Shown: one piece after another, positions 38,274 through 48,439 of the stretch
Layout of the letters: the number at the start of each line of letters is the position of its first letter
Numbering within the stretch: position 1 is the first letter of the stretch
Assembly: GCA_050951465.1 (NCBI GenBank)
Contig: JBMNJC010000012.1
Coordinates: forward strand, 1 to 55,500
Direction: 5' to 3'
Length of the DNA stretch: 55,500 bases
Source of the DNA: JAAZHD01 sp012510895
GTDB taxonomy: Bacteria; Bacillota; Clostridia; Caldicoprobacterales; DTU083
Made by a program: the position numbers and the translations under genes
Notes under the pieces: generated by a model
What the model was told of the DNA's origin: nothing
Database searches by the model: none
Seen by the model: only the letters and a program-made list of their open reading frames with translations

Positions 38274-39226
38274 CAGATAAGGATTTTATTTCCGATAAGG
38301 TATCTATCATCGGGGCAGGATATGTTGGAGCTACAACGGCCTATGCTCTTATGCTTGGAGGCGTTACCTCGGAAATTGCGCTTATAGATATTAATGAAAA
38401 GAAACTTGCCGGTGAAGTGCTTGATTTGAACCATGGCATTTCCTTTGTCCCTCAGGTGCACTTGCATGCGGGGACTTATGAAGATTGCGAGAATTCCAAT
38501 ATAGTTATTATTACTGCCGGAGTAGGGCAAAAACCCGGGGAAACCAGGATAGATCTGTTAAAACGAAATATAGATGTTTTCAGGCAAATCATACCTAAGG
38601 TGGTAGAGCGGAATGAAGATTGCATCATACTGGTAGTGACCAATCCGGTTGATATTCTAACCTATGCTGCCCTAAAAATATCCGGGCTGCCTGAAAGCCA
38701 GGTTATTGGTTCCGGAACCGTGCTGGACAGCGCAAGGTTTAAGTATCTGCTGAGTAAGCACTGTAATGTGGCACCCCATGATGTTCATGCTTATATCATA
38801 GGAGAGCACGGGGATACAGAGGTGCCGGTATGGAGCATCTCCAATATCGCAGGCATACCTATAGAGGAATTTTGTCAGCGCTGCGGAAGAAACTGCAATC
38901 AGGAGAGAAAAAACAGGATTTTCGAGGAGGTTAAGTATTCCGCCTATCACATTATAGAAGGCAAGGGTGCTACCTACTATGCTGTCGGCCTTGCAGTAAG
39001 ACGCATTGTCGAAGCGATTCTAAGAAATGAAAACTCTGTTTTGCCCGTATCTTCCCTGATGAAGGGTTATTATGGCATTGAGGATGTATGTTTAAGCCTG
39101 CCCTCAATCGTCAACGATCAGGGTCTGGCGCGGGTTTTGGAACTGCCCTTGACAGAAGAAGAGGTTAAAGGGTTCCGGCACTCTGCCGAGACCTTGAAGG
39201 CATCCTTAAGGGAGATTGGGTTTTAG
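38270..39226 (+). CDS. ldh: L-lactate dehydrogenase
   Basis: 318 residues, start ATG after AAGGAGG. Reduces pyruvate to lactate with NADH in fermentation. Rossmann motif VSIIGAGYVGATTAYALM, then VTNPVDILTYAALK, GSGTVLDSARFKYL with the substrate-binding Arg, and the active His in IIGEHGDTEVPVWS, are all present; the Thr/Tyr pair near GKGATYYAVGLAV also fits LDH rather than malate dehydrogenase. The variant specificity loop reads ETRIDLLKRN; no Arg that would mark a malate enzyme is seen at the usual Gln position. A Rex-like site and a leader ORF precede it. Confidence 0.92.
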   Translation: MTDKDFISDKVSIIGAGYVGATTAYALMLGGVTSEIALIDINEKKLAGEVLDLNHGISFVPQVHLHAGTYEDCENSNIVIITAGVGQKPGETRIDLLKRNIDVFRQIIPKVVERNEDCIILVVTNPVDILTYAALKISGLPESQVIGSGTVLDSARFKYLLSKHCNVAPHDVHAYIIGEHGDTEVPVWSISNIAGIPIEEFCQRCGRNCNQERKNRIFEEVKYSAYHIIEGKGATYYAVGLAVRRIVEAILRNENSVLPVSSLMKGYYGIEDVCLSLPSIVNDQGLARVLELPLTEEEVKGFRHSAETLKASLREIGF

Positions 39227-39382
39227 GTTCTATTTTTGTTGTATATTGCAATATGTTTGTGATTCATATATGCTGGATATAAGGAATTGCAGACAGTTTA
39301 TTATCAGATCGTGGATAAAGCTTTATTATAGAAAACAAATTTTATATAAAACAGGTATATAAATAAATGGGGGTGTTTGATA

Positions 39383-41866
39383 GTGAACAAAAGTTTACCG
39401 TCGGTAAAAAAGGGAGCAAGGATTGAGTTTAAACATTTTCCAACCGCTCAGCAAGCATTTATATTCAGGAATTGGGAGATGTTTCCTTCAGAACATCTGG
39501 CCAAAGTAATCGGTGCAACTAAATCACAGGTCGAAGAACTGGCAGAATTGATGGGGCTTCCCCCGCAAAAAGCAAACGGTGATTGGAGGAGCAAAGGTTA
39601 CATAACAATAATACGGCAGAATTGGCATTTGCTGCCCTATGATCAATTGATTGAGCTTCTGGAATGGGATGAGGATTATCTGGCATATATTCTGAAAGAA
39701 GATGATTTTCTTTCACATAAGCTGGGCAACTTAAAACCTGATGTACCGCGGATCAAATACAGACCTCTTACGGAAAGCGAAAAAGAGGAGACTCATTGGT
39801 TAAGAGAGCAGATAAAAGAGCTTTCAAAATTACAGGAAGCACCCGAAACTGTAAAACCTTTTTCATTTATGTTTAAAGGTCCGCAGCCTGTAATAAATCA
39901 TAACAGGCCCTTTGAAAATGCTGTGGTCATTGATGAAGACTGGGGCATATATGCAAATGACAAGAGCAGTATTGCAGCTCTTCATATCAAAGATTTCATA
40001 GAAGACTATAAGTTTGTTACAGGGATTAAAATTGCCAATGGAGCAAAAGGAAAAAATATTATCCTGAATTGCAATAATAACTTTAGTGATCCTGAAAGTC
40101 ATTTAATTAAAATTAATAAATCAGAAATAATTATCGAAGCCGGAGGGCACGAAGGGCTTTATCAGGGCCTTATATGGCTTGTAAAAAAAGCACAGGAAAA
40201 CGGAGGGGCATTTTATAGGCCGGAAACTGTTAACAGGGACAGAAAAGTGGAACTTCGCATAGCTTATTCCTATTGCGCCGTTTACGGAGATTATACAGAA
40301 GAATTGCTGGACAGCTCCTATCCCGATTCACTTTTAAAAAGTTATGCTTATTCAGGTGTTAACGGCATATGGCTGCAGGGCATATTGTACAAGCTTACAG
40401 AATTCCCGTTCGACAAATCCCTGTCAGAAGGCTGGGAGAAACGGGTTGCAGCATTGAATACCCTCATAAAACGGGCAGAACGTTATGGAATTAAGATATT
40501 CCTGTATATAAACGAACCCCGCTCTATGCCGGAAGACTTTTTTATTAAATATCCGCATTTGAAAGGTGAAAGCGAGCATTCTTTCTGGACAATGTGCACT
40601 TCTACGCCTGAGGTGCAAAAATACCTTAAGGAAGGAATAGCAGAACTTACAAGGAATCTCCCGGGACTGGGCGGATATATCACCATTACTATGTCGGAAA
40701 ACCTGACTAACTGTTTCTCGCGGACGCCTGCGGACAAGGTAACCTGTCCCAGATGTAAAAACAGGAAACCCTATGAAGTGGTGGCTGAAGTAAACAGCCT
40801 GATAACTGAAGGCGCTATGTCAGTTAATCCTGATATTGAAGTAATTGCATGGACGTGGGCATGGGGAGACATGGATTTTGTAAGAAATGCAGTTTCACTT
40901 ATGCCAAGGAAGGTTCGCATTATGGGTGTGAGCGAGGAAGGAGTAAAGAGGGAATTTGACGGGGTTGAAACCTATGTAAGGGATTATTCCATTTCAATTG
41001 TCGGACCGGGCAAAAAATATCTGGGTACAATGGAAGCAGCCAGAGAATTTGGGCACCCCACTGCTGCAAAGGTGCAGTTTAATAATACATGGGAATGCTC
41101 TGCAGTTCCGTATATACCTGTATTTGATCTGATAGCAGAGCACAGAAACGGCCTTAAGGATACAAGCGCATTTCTGCTTGACTGGACTTTGGGCGGATAT
41201 CCTTCCGTCATATTTAACATGCTAAGCGACAGCTATTTTTCTGATACCGGTTTTTCCCTTAAAGATGCCGTCTGCAGGGTTTTCGGCGGGAAGACAGCAA
41301 GCGTGATGGAAAGTCAGAGGCTCTTTAGCAAGGCATTTAAGGAGTTCCCTTTTTATATAAGTACACTGTATGTGGCACCGCAGAATTATGGACCGGCCAA
41401 TCTGTTTTATCCGGATAAAACAGGATTCAGGGCAACCATGATAGGATATCCCTATGATGATGTGGAAGGCTGGCGCTCAATCTTCCCTGTTGAAATCTTT
41501 GTAAATCAGTGGGAAAAGCTGTGCGAAGGATGGGAAGAAGGGCTGAGGCTTCTTGAAGAAACGGATGAAGATGATGAATATGCTGCTTACTGCCGTATTG
41601 CCAAAGCATGTTACTGCCACTTTAAATCAACTTATAATGCGTTGCGCTTTACCCTGCTCCGTGACAAGAGGGGTGCTGCAAGCGAGATACTTGAGATATT
41701 GTATGATGAGCTAAGCATAACAGAGATGCTTTATAAAATAACTCTGGAAGATCCCCATATAGGATATGAAGCATCAAACCATTATTATTACAGCAGGAAC
41801 ACATTACTGGAGAAGATAATAAACGTTCAGTGGCTAATAAAAAAATACAGCAGTGTTTATGAATAA
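39383..41866 (+). CDS. large glycosidase-like TIM-barrel protein with two HTH-like N-terminal repeats
   Basis: 827 residues from GTG 39383, eight bases after GGGGGTG; the TTG at 39377 is too near. Residues 20-60 (FIFRNWEMFPSEHLAKVIGATKS) and 75-110 (IIRQNWHLLPYDQLIELLEWD) are two copies of a helical unit like a helix-turn-helix. About 170-290 resembles the alpha/beta N-terminal domain of GH20/GH67 enzymes (LIWLVKKAQENGG), and about 290-720 a TIM barrel (RIAYSYCAVYGDY, NGIWLQGILYKLTEFPF, GYITITMSEN, WTWAWGDMDF). An acidic pair in MSEN may be catalytic. An inserted CPRCKNRK could bind metal. No signal peptide, so cytoplasmic. The substrate is unknown; a GH20/GH84/GH67-like activity is only a structural guess. 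Confidence 0.65.
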   Translation: MNKSLPSVKKGARIEFKHFPTAQQAFIFRNWEMFPSEHLAKVIGATKSQVEELAELMGLPPQKANGDWRSKGYITIIRQNWHLLPYDQLIELLEWDEDYLAYILKEDDFLSHKLGNLKPDVPRIKYRPLTESEKEETHWLREQIKELSKLQEAPETVKPFSFMFKGPQPVINHNRPFENAVVIDEDWGIYANDKSSIAALHIKDFIEDYKFVTGIKIANGAKGKNIILNCNNNFSDPESHLIKINKSEIIIEAGGHEGLYQGLIWLVKKAQENGGAFYRPETVNRDRKVELRIAYSYCAVYGDYTEELLDSSYPDSLLKSYAYSGVNGIWLQGILYKLTEFPFDKSLSEGWEKRVAALNTLIKRAERYGIKIFLYINEPRSMPEDFFIKYPHLKGESEHSFWTMCTSTPEVQKYLKEGIAELTRNLPGLGGYITITMSENLTNCFSRTPADKVTCPRCKNRKPYEVVAEVNSLITEGAMSVNPDIEVIAWTWAWGDMDFVRNAVSLMPRKVRIMGVSEEGVKREFDGVETYVRDYSISIVGPGKKYLGTMEAAREFGHPTAAKVQFNNTWECSAVPYIPVFDLIAEHRNGLKDTSAFLLDWTLGGYPSVIFNMLSDSYFSDTGFSLKDAVCRVFGGKTASVMESQRLFSKAFKEFPFYISTLYVAPQNYGPANLFYPDKTGFRATMIGYPYDDVEGWRSIFPVEIFVNQWEKLCEGWEEGLRLLEETDEDDEYAAYCRIAKACYCHFKSTYNALRFTLLRDKRGAASEILEILYDELSITEMLYKITLEDPHIGYEASNHYYYSRNTLLEKIINVQWLIKKYSSVYE

Positions 41867-41879
41867 AAACATTTGCTAA

Positions 41880-44237
41880 TTATCTTTCAGTTGAAAGTAT
41901 TCTTCTTGCTAATAAAAACAGATAACGGGGCCTGCTGGTCACATCCCTTATATTCTCTTTAAGATATTGATAGAATTCTTTTATCTGATGTATATCTTTT
42001 TCTGTCAGTGCTTGGTCTGCGAATTCGTGCTTTATCAGAATTTCAGAAATATCCATCATAGAACCGGCTGGATTTGTCAGCCATTCATCTACTCTTTCTG
42101 CATACTGATAGGGGGTTTCACCCTGCTTTATAGGAGTACCGTACAGATCAAGCATCCAGAGGATTTCAGAATAATAACGGTGCAGCTGCCCTCGCAGGGG
42201 CATTCTGTTTATCTTTTCCCAATGAAGTTTATGCCATATAAATAAACTGCCTGCCAGTATTATGAACAGGATAACGATTGCAGCTCCTGAAAAGATAAGA
42301 ATCTTCTGCAGGGTTGTGAATTTAGTTTCCTCTTCATTTGGCCGGAATGGGTCTAAGCCCAGGTCGATATCAGGCAGTTCAGGCTCCATTATCTCATCCG
42401 GGTAATCGGGCTCATTCGGTTCCTCATAGTTTTCACCGGCAGTTTCACCTTCAGCATGTTCACTGAGGGGGCCGGACGGGGTGGGATCGAAAGTAAGCCA
42501 CCCGATTCCCGGGAAGTAAGCTTCTACCCATGCATGACCGTTCAATTTCCTTACTTCCAGGACACCTTTTGATGTAGGCCTGGCAGGTGTCAGAAAACCT
42601 TCTACATAACAGGTGGGGATGCCGGCTATTCTGCCCATTACGGCCAGAGCCGATGCAAAATATGAGCAATATCCTTCCTTCAGATCGAAGAGGAAGTAAT
42701 CAACAAAATCCCTGTCTGAAGGAGTATAAGGCGGTTCCAGGGTGTAGGTGAAGTTTTGACCTAGATAATCTATCATAGCCCTTATTTTGTCGTAAGGACT
42801 TTCCACATCAGAAGTCAGTTCTTCCACCAGATCGTATACTCTTTGAGGCACCGTATCCGGTACATTCATATAGTATTGCTGTACGGTTTCAAGTTTTTCC
42901 TTATAATTATCGTTATATGGAAGGTTCGGCGGCATAGGTTCATTCCAGTCGATAACCGGAACCGCTTCTTTAAGATACCGGACGAATTCCTCATTTGAAA
43001 AGTTTGGTATACGGGATATAAATGTATAGGGTTCATCTTCTTCCACAGTCCTGTTGGTAAAGGTTTCGCCTTTGTTATTATAAAAGGGGACAAAGGATCT
43101 TTGGTTTACTGTCATTTCTTCCAGCTGAAGAGGATGAAAGAGTGTCCAGGTTTTTATGCCGGTATGGACAACTTCTGCCTCAAATTTATAAAAGAAAGCC
43201 TCAAGCTTATCTTCATGCAGATTTGACCAAATTTCTTCATCAAAATTAAAAGCGGCCTGTTTTCTGTTATTACGCAGCCGATCCGTGAATCGATATCGTA
43301 CATCTCCAATAGTGTTCTTCCAGCCGGTGCTGATATATTCATTTAAAAGAGTTCCTCTTAAGTATATACGTCCTATTGCCCGTATTACTTCTCCGTCCGG
43401 ATCAGGCTTCACTGTCAGCACCAGATCTCTGCTTATTTGAACCGGTCCGCCCAGCTCATTGGAAGACGAAGGAAAGCCCGACTCTGCCAACCTGAAAGAC
43501 CGGCGGGGTCCGGTAAAAATTCCATACCGATCATTAATCCTCTCTTCAATTTCTTCCACGGTATCTACCAGCCGCATCCACTTATAGTCTATATCAGGAG
43601 GAAGAATAAATGAGGTTGTCAGGATGATAACCGCTGCAAGGGGCAATACGTATATCTGCCACCGGCCGAAACTTGGCAGATCATATTCTTTTGATAAGTT
43701 TTTATGCCGACTGCCGCCCCAGGCGAGAAGAAGGCCAAGGGCGTAAAACCATATATACCGGACTATATATCTGTGCCCTAGAAACCAAAGAATTATTATA
43801 AGTGTCAGACCTATGGCAGCAGGAAGATAGAACCAGCGCAGTTTTGTCAGCAAGAAGAAATAAACTATGCCGGCAGCACTGATCCAAAGCCAGGCGGTTG
43901 GGATAATAAGGAAGGGCAAAAGCTCAGTTTTACCGCCGATATAACTAATCTGCCATCTTAAAAACTGCCAGCTCTCATTTAATATTTCTAAAGGTTTTTC
44001 TGTTTTATACAGAAATATAAAAGCAACAACGGCAGCTGAAGCAAAAGCTATGACAGCTGTCCGCTTGTTCCAGAAAACGATTCGAAGAATCAGAAATACT
44101 GTCAGGGTCATTAGGACTATTTGATCAAAAGAGAGAGGAATGTCTATAGCTTTTAAAAAGGCGCCGCCGATGCTGCCTGTAATGATGCTGAAAACCAGGT
44201 ATTCTGCTGTTAAGTCAAGCAATTTAGATCTCTTCAT
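41880..44237 (-). CDS. transglutaminase-domain membrane protein
   Basis: 785 residues. Seven or so N-terminal membrane helices (1-210) precede an extracellular portion with the transglutaminase core: GYCSYFASALAVMGRIAGIP (catalytic Cys), NGHAWVEAYFPGIGWLTFDPTPSG (His and Asp). A Pro/Glu-rich linker follows, then one membrane helix (IFSGAAIVILFIILAGSLFI) and a C-terminal DUF4129-like cytoplasmic region. It is third in the conserved MoxR-DUF58-transglutaminase operon; it overlaps DUF58 by 4 bases. Possible role: cleavage or crosslinking of wall or surface proteins; not shown. Confidence 0.88.
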   Translation of the reverse strand: MKRSKLLDLTAEYLVFSIITGSIGGAFLKAIDIPLSFDQIVLMTLTVFLILRIVFWNKRTAVIAFASAAVVAFIFLYKTEKPLEILNESWQFLRWQISYIGGKTELLPFLIIPTAWLWISAAGIVYFFLLTKLRWFYLPAAIGLTLIIILWFLGHRYIVRYIWFYALGLLLAWGGSRHKNLSKEYDLPSFGRWQIYVLPLAAVIILTTSFILPPDIDYKWMRLVDTVEEIEERINDRYGIFTGPRRSFRLAESGFPSSSNELGGPVQISRDLVLTVKPDPDGEVIRAIGRIYLRGTLLNEYISTGWKNTIGDVRYRFTDRLRNNRKQAAFNFDEEIWSNLHEDKLEAFFYKFEAEVVHTGIKTWTLFHPLQLEEMTVNQRSFVPFYNNKGETFTNRTVEEDEPYTFISRIPNFSNEEFVRYLKEAVPVIDWNEPMPPNLPYNDNYKEKLETVQQYYMNVPDTVPQRVYDLVEELTSDVESPYDKIRAMIDYLGQNFTYTLEPPYTPSDRDFVDYFLFDLKEGYCSYFASALAVMGRIAGIPTCYVEGFLTPARPTSKGVLEVRKLNGHAWVEAYFPGIGWLTFDPTPSGPLSEHAEGETAGENYEEPNEPDYPDEIMEPELPDIDLGLDPFRPNEEETKFTTLQKILIFSGAAIVILFIILAGSLFIWHKLHWEKINRMPLRGQLHRYYSEILWMLDLYGTPIKQGETPYQYAERVDEWLTNPAGSMMDISEILIKHEFADQALTEKDIHQIKEFYQYLKENIRDVTSRPRYLFLLARRILSTER

Positions 44238-45460
44238 ACCGGCACCTCCGTCTCCAAAGCTTCATCAAGCCTCTGGTCTGAATAAATGATGAAGGATGGG
44301 ATGTTTTGCTCCTTAAGGTTTTCTATCATTTTAATAATATCATTGCTTATATATTCAGGATGCCTTATTAGAAATACCATAGGATAGATTCCTGATTGTT
44401 TGAAGATAGAAATCTGGTTGAATAATTGGCTGCTTATTTCATGCACAATCAGTATCAGGCTGCCCCTGTGCTGAAATGCTGCAGATTCAATTCTTAGTAT
44501 TTCGTGCATGGGGAAGGGGTTGTCAAAGGCAATGTGAGAAATATATTCATAAAAGGGCGGAAAGTGTTGAGGCTCCCTTCCGCTGAGCTCCCTTCGGCCA
44601 TTTTGATAAACCACGAGTTTTACTGGCAGCCATTTGTTTAAAATATAATTTATAATGGCAATTGAAGTTTCAATCAGCTGATCTTCTATCTGCCGTCTTT
44701 CCAAAAGATCCGATCCCGCCGGGGAACTGGTTTCAAGGAATATAAGGGTATGGGGCTGGGTTGTCATTTCATAATTCTTCACTTGAATTTCCTGCAGTTT
44801 TGAGGTGGCTTTCCAATGTATTTTGTTTAAGGGATCGCCGTATATATATTGGCGGATGTCCGAAAGAACAGCTGTTTCATTGGTTTTAAAAAGCTGATTT
44901 TTCTGAAGGCCCTCTTCCTGGGTCAGAGGCAGAGGCAGAAATCTAAGAGGAATAACTCTGGGGTAAACGGATAAAACCGGCAGATGGTGGTAATATTTCT
45001 TAGTCATATCCATGGAGAATCTGAATAAACCGAAAATATCGGCTACTTCTACACTCACTATTCCAAGCGGATAATGGCCCCGAAGTTCGCATAGGAACTC
45101 TTCCCGAACTTCCCCGTATCGAAAAGGCAAGATTGACAAAGTCTGTTCTCTGACAGCGCCTGTCAGGACTGATTTCGGCAACAAATACCTGATTTTTATA
45201 ATTGGATAAATGAAAGGTTTGTCATTATGAATCTGAATGGTGAGCACGGCCTTTTGACCTTTATCAGCCTTCCTGGGTGAAATTTCCTGAAGATATTTAA
45301 AATCAAATAGTACCCAGATATTGGTGATAGCTGCAAATATTATAATTGAAATAATAATTCCAAGACCAATATAGAAGATATGTTCACCTGTATAAAGACT
45401 GAAGAAAAGCAGGATCAGGATGGATAGTGACATAAAAATCCATCGATATTTCAATTTCAT
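44234..45460 (-). CDS. DUF58-domain membrane protein
   Basis: 408 residues. Two membrane helices at the N-terminus (about 8-45) are followed by a beta-rich region and the DUF58 block SDIRQYIYGDPLNKIHWKATSK, then a VWA-like portion ending near HPEYISNDIIKMIENL. It overlaps both neighbours by 4 bases (ATGA), so it is translationally coupled to MoxR and the transglutaminase. In the family it is thought to act with MoxR ATPases in protein assembly at the membrane; function here is not proven. Confidence 0.85.
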   Translation of the reverse strand: MKLKYRWIFMSLSILILLFFSLYTGEHIFYIGLGIIISIIIFAAITNIWVLFDFKYLQEISPRKADKGQKAVLTIQIHNDKPFIYPIIKIRYLLPKSVLTGAVREQTLSILPFRYGEVREEFLCELRGHYPLGIVSVEVADIFGLFRFSMDMTKKYYHHLPVLSVYPRVIPLRFLPLPLTQEEGLQKNQLFKTNETAVLSDIRQYIYGDPLNKIHWKATSKLQEIQVKNYEMTTQPHTLIFLETSSPAGSDLLERRQIEDQLIETSIAIINYILNKWLPVKLVVYQNGRRELSGREPQHFPPFYEYISHIAFDNPFPMHEILRIESAAFQHRGSLILIVHEISSQLFNQISIFKQSGIYPMVFLIRHPEYISNDIIKMIENLKEQNIPSFIIYSDQRLDEALETEVPV

Positions 45461-46401
45461 TTGGGAATCACTGGCACGTATACCGTATTCAGAATTGACT
45501 TCAGAACCCTTTCAGCCGTCATTTCCTTAAGCCGGGCTTCCGGTTTTAATATCAGACGGTGAGTCAGAGCCGAAAGTGTCATCTTCTGAACATCATCGGG
45601 AATTACATAATCCCTGTTTTGGAAGAGTGCATAAGCCTGGGAAGCACGCATCAGATACAGGGCGCCTCTGGGGCTGACACCCAGATTCAGATCATTATGA
45701 TCGCGTGTTGCGGCAACAATATTGGATATATATTCTTTAATGGCTTCGGCTACTTTTACCTCCGTGACCGAATCTTGCAGAAACAAAACATCTTCTGCAG
45801 ATGCTACCGGTTTTAAGGTTTTTAACGGATTATCTTTCTGGAATCGGGATAGGATAAGCATTTCCTCCCGCTTGCTGGGATAACCCATAGTTATCTTAAG
45901 CATAAAGCGATCCAACTGGGCTTCTGGCAGCGGAAATGTTCCTATATATTCCACAGGGTTTTGTGTTGCCAGTACCATGAAAGGAGTTGGCAGCGGGTAT
46001 GTGGTACCGTCTACGGTTACCTGGGTTTCTTCCATGACCTCCAGTAAACTGGATTGAGTTTTAGGAGATGTTCGGTTGATTTCATCCGCAAGTATGATTT
46101 GATTCATGATCATTCCCGGCTTAAATTCCATCTGACCGCTTTTTACGTTATACATGGTAAAGCCGGTGATATCGGACGGCAAAACATCAGGAGTGAACTG
46201 AATCCGCTGGAAGCTCAGATCAAGGGACTTGGCCAGGGAAGAAACCAGCATGGTCTTGCCCACACCCGGAACGTCTTCAATAAGGACATGACCTTTGCTT
46301 ATTAAGGCGATAAGTATTAGTTCAATGGCTTCGCTTTTGCCTACAATGACCTTTTCAATGTTTTCTTTTATTATTTCCAGAAGAACAGCTGCTTTTTTCA
46401 A
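45457..46401 (-). CDS. MoxR-type AAA+ ATPase
   Basis: 314 residues. Walker A VPGVGKT at residues 44-50, Walker B ILADEINRTSPKTQ, sensor-1 region FMVLATQNPVEYIGTFPLPEAQLDRF and the C-terminal helical lid with RHRLILKPEARLK are all in place. MoxR proteins are chaperone-like ATPases for cofactor insertion or assembly of VWA-domain partners. First gene of the three-gene operon with DUF58 and transglutaminase. Intact. Confidence 0.92.
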   Translation of the reverse strand: MKKAAVLLEIIKENIEKVIVGKSEAIELILIALISKGHVLIEDVPGVGKTMLVSSLAKSLDLSFQRIQFTPDVLPSDITGFTMYNVKSGQMEFKPGMIMNQIILADEINRTSPKTQSSLLEVMEETQVTVDGTTYPLPTPFMVLATQNPVEYIGTFPLPEAQLDRFMLKITMGYPSKREEMLILSRFQKDNPLKTLKPVASAEDVLFLQDSVTEVKVAEAIKEYISNIVAATRDHNDLNLGVSPRGALYLMRASQAYALFQNRDYVIPDDVQKMTLSALTHRLILKPEARLKEMTAERVLKSILNTVYVPVIPK

Positions 46402-46499
46402 TAAACTTCCCCCTTTTCCTTATTATATATAACCGGTATTGGAAAATACCAACATTTATTTTACTGCCTGCTTTGTTTTTAATCATATTTCCAAAGTAT

Positions 46500-46528
46500 T
46501 TGAAAAGCAATTGTTCCCCTGTTAAGAT
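46500..46528 (+). promoter_or_regulatory. probable promoter of cobO
   Basis: TTGAAA, a 17-base spacer and TAAGAT, about 57 bases before the start. No cobalamin riboswitch is seen in the 184-bp divergent gap. Confidence 0.5.
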
Positions 46529-46585
46529 ATGAAGGGACAGCAGAATGTTTATACATAAAGCTTAGTCATGGGAAGGGGTTAGTTT

Positions 46586-47113
46586 ATGCAGGGCTTGGTA
46601 CATATTTATACCGGAAACGGGAAAGGCAAAACAACAGCCGCCATTGGTTTAGGTCTCAGGGCCTGGGGCAGAGGAAAGAAAGTGTTAATGGTTCAGTTTC
46701 TGAAGGGGATGGAAAGCGGAGAACATCTTGCTGTTAAAAAACTGGACCGGGGATTTACCATTAATATTGGAAGGAATCTGGAGAAGTTCACCTGGGAGAT
46801 GAACAAGGAAGAATTGGAAATGACTAAAGCCTTCCAAAGAAAGCAGCTGGAATATGCCCATGAAGAGATGAAAACAGATAAGTGGGATATTCTGATTTTG
46901 GATGAGATAATGGCAGCGATTACTGAGAATATGATTTCCGTGGATGATGTACTGGCACTTATACGGAATAAGCCTGAAAAGCTTGAGATAGTTTTGACAG
47001 GGCGAAATGCGCCCGAAAGGTTGATTGAGGTTGCAGACTATGTTTCAGACATAAGGGAAGTGAAGCATCCCATACAAAAAGGGGTTGCCGCCAGAAGAGG
47101 AATAGAAGACTGA
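46586..47113 (+). CDS. cobO: cob(I)yrinic acid a,c-diamide adenosyltransferase
   Basis: 175 residues, start ATG after AAGGGG. Transfers the adenosyl group of ATP to the cobalt of corrinoids to make the coenzyme form. The P-loop GNGKGKTTAAIGLGLRAWGRGKK (residues 10 onward), FLKGMESGEH, the Walker B-like WDILILDEI and the VVLTGR-type end (IVLTGRNAPERLIEVADYVSD) are diagnostic of the CobO/BtuR family. Stands alone, convergent with the LysM gene; no other cobalamin gene in the window. Confidence 0.92.
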   Translation: MQGLVHIYTGNGKGKTTAAIGLGLRAWGRGKKVLMVQFLKGMESGEHLAVKKLDRGFTINIGRNLEKFTWEMNKEELEMTKAFQRKQLEYAHEEMKTDKWDILILDEIMAAITENMISVDDVLALIRNKPEKLEIVLTGRNAPERLIEVADYVSDIREVKHPIQKGVAARRGIED

Positions 47114-47146
47114 GCGGCTTTAAACCCTTCCAATGTCCTTGTTTTT

Positions 47147-48439
47147 CTAATACTTCATTACGGTGAAAAGCTGATTTACCATATAGTAAGTAGAAGGAAA
47201 GGGCATATGAATAATCCAGTAAAATACTCCACCGATTCCCAGCTCCTGTGCCAACTGATACAGGAGAAAGTGGCTCATGGCGTCTTCGAACCAAACTATA
47301 TGTTCTCTTCCTTCGTCGTCTGTATAATTCATAAAGGGCTGCCCGGCAGTTTCATCGAATTCAATAATCGCATTATACCTTCTTGCCAGATCCCAAACAG
47401 TTGGCTGAGTAACAGTAGAGGCCCGGTTTTCCGGTGTATCAGGCAGTTCCCAGTTATAGCCGTACAAGGTCATGCCCATCAGTATTTTTTCAGCGGGAAT
47501 ATTGTTGGCCAGAGCATATTCCAATACTCTCCTTACATTTCCGATTGGTGCAGTAGGGGTGGGGGGTCCCGTGACATAGCCCCATTCATAGGTCATAATG
47601 GCTGCACGGTCTACAATAGCGCCAAGAGCACTGTAATCAAAAAAGCCGGTCCAGGGTGCATCAGGCTGGTCTTCCCATTTGGGCGCTAAGTTAAGCACCA
47701 GAATTTTTCCGTTTTCATGAAGAACATTTACCAGCTCCTCAATAAACTGAGTAAACAAATCCCTGTCTTCCGGATAGAGGTTTTCAAAATCCACCAGAAG
47801 ACCCGGCATATCATATTGGTTCAGCATGGCAGTTACATTGGTGAACAGCTGCTGTTTGTTTTCATCACTTGAAATAAGTTCACGGGCAAGATCCGAGTCA
47901 AATGCGCCTTCCTCCTGATTGGTAATGACAGGGAGCACACCAGTGCCGACTTCCCGGGCTGCTGACAGGATTTCTTCATTCACGGTGCCGAAAATTTCTC
48001 CTGTGCGTGAAACCGGAAACTCGAACAGGCCAAGCCAGGTTAAGGAAGGCCCGATTTCTCTGATTAAGGCAGCTGGATCTGATGCAGCTATAGGATTTAA
48101 ATAACCCAGGGTTTCAATAGGCGGTCCGTTTTGCATAATACTTATTATCTGCCCCGGATGGATGATATAAGGCGGTAGAATATGGTTTTGAATTATTAAT
48201 TTTTTAAGTGGAACCCGATACCTTTTTGAAAGGGACCATAAGCTTTCATTTTCCTTTACTACATGTACATTTGAGATGATAAAAGAAGGATCAGAAATGG
48301 GAATAACAAGGTTCATGCCGGTTACCAGGTTTTCGGGTTCGGTCAGTCCGTTTATATCAATTATGGATTGAGTGGTTACACCGTATACCTGTGCAATTTC
48401 TTCTATTGTCTGACCCTGTTCTACGGTATGAATAACCAA
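47147..48439 (-). CDS. LysM plus GH18 spore cortex/wall hydrolase (YaaH/SleL-like)
   Basis: 430 residues if started at the TTG at 48439, six bases after GGGAGGTG; the GTG at 48448 lies inside the ribosome site. Two LysM repeats (about 1-45 and 55-100: VIHTVEQGQTIEEIAQVYGV and VHVVKENESLWSLSKRYRV) precede a GH18 barrel. The catalytic block is GLLVDFENLYPEDRDLFTQF with the acid Glu in FEN; MTYEWGYVTGPPTPTAPIG follows. This is the architecture of the N-acetylglucosaminidases that cut spore cortex muropeptides during germination. No signal peptide is apparent, as for YaaH, which reaches the spore through LysM. Suggests a spore-former. Confidence 0.9.
   Translation of the reverse strand: MVIHTVEQGQTIEEIAQVYGVTTQSIIDINGLTEPENLVTGMNLVIPISDPSFIISNVHVVKENESLWSLSKRYRVPLKKLIIQNHILPPYIIHPGQIISIMQNGPPIETLGYLNPIAASDPAALIREIGPSLTWLGLFEFPVSRTGEIFGTVNEEILSAAREVGTGVLPVITNQEEGAFDSDLARELISSDENKQQLFTNVTAMLNQYDMPGLLVDFENLYPEDRDLFTQFIEELVNVLHENGKILVLNLAPKWEDQPDAPWTGFFDYSALGAIVDRAAIMTYEWGYVTGPPTPTAPIGNVRRVLEYALANNIPAEKILMGMTLYGYNWELPDTPENRASTVTQPTVWDLARRYNAIIEFDETAGQPFMNYTDDEGREHIVWFEDAMSHFLLYQLAQELGIGGVFYWIIHMPFPSTYYMVNQLFTVMKY

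Noticed and set aside
46402..46585. Cobalamin riboswitch before cobO
   Set aside because: The gap is too short and has no B12-box-like or multi-stem arrangement.
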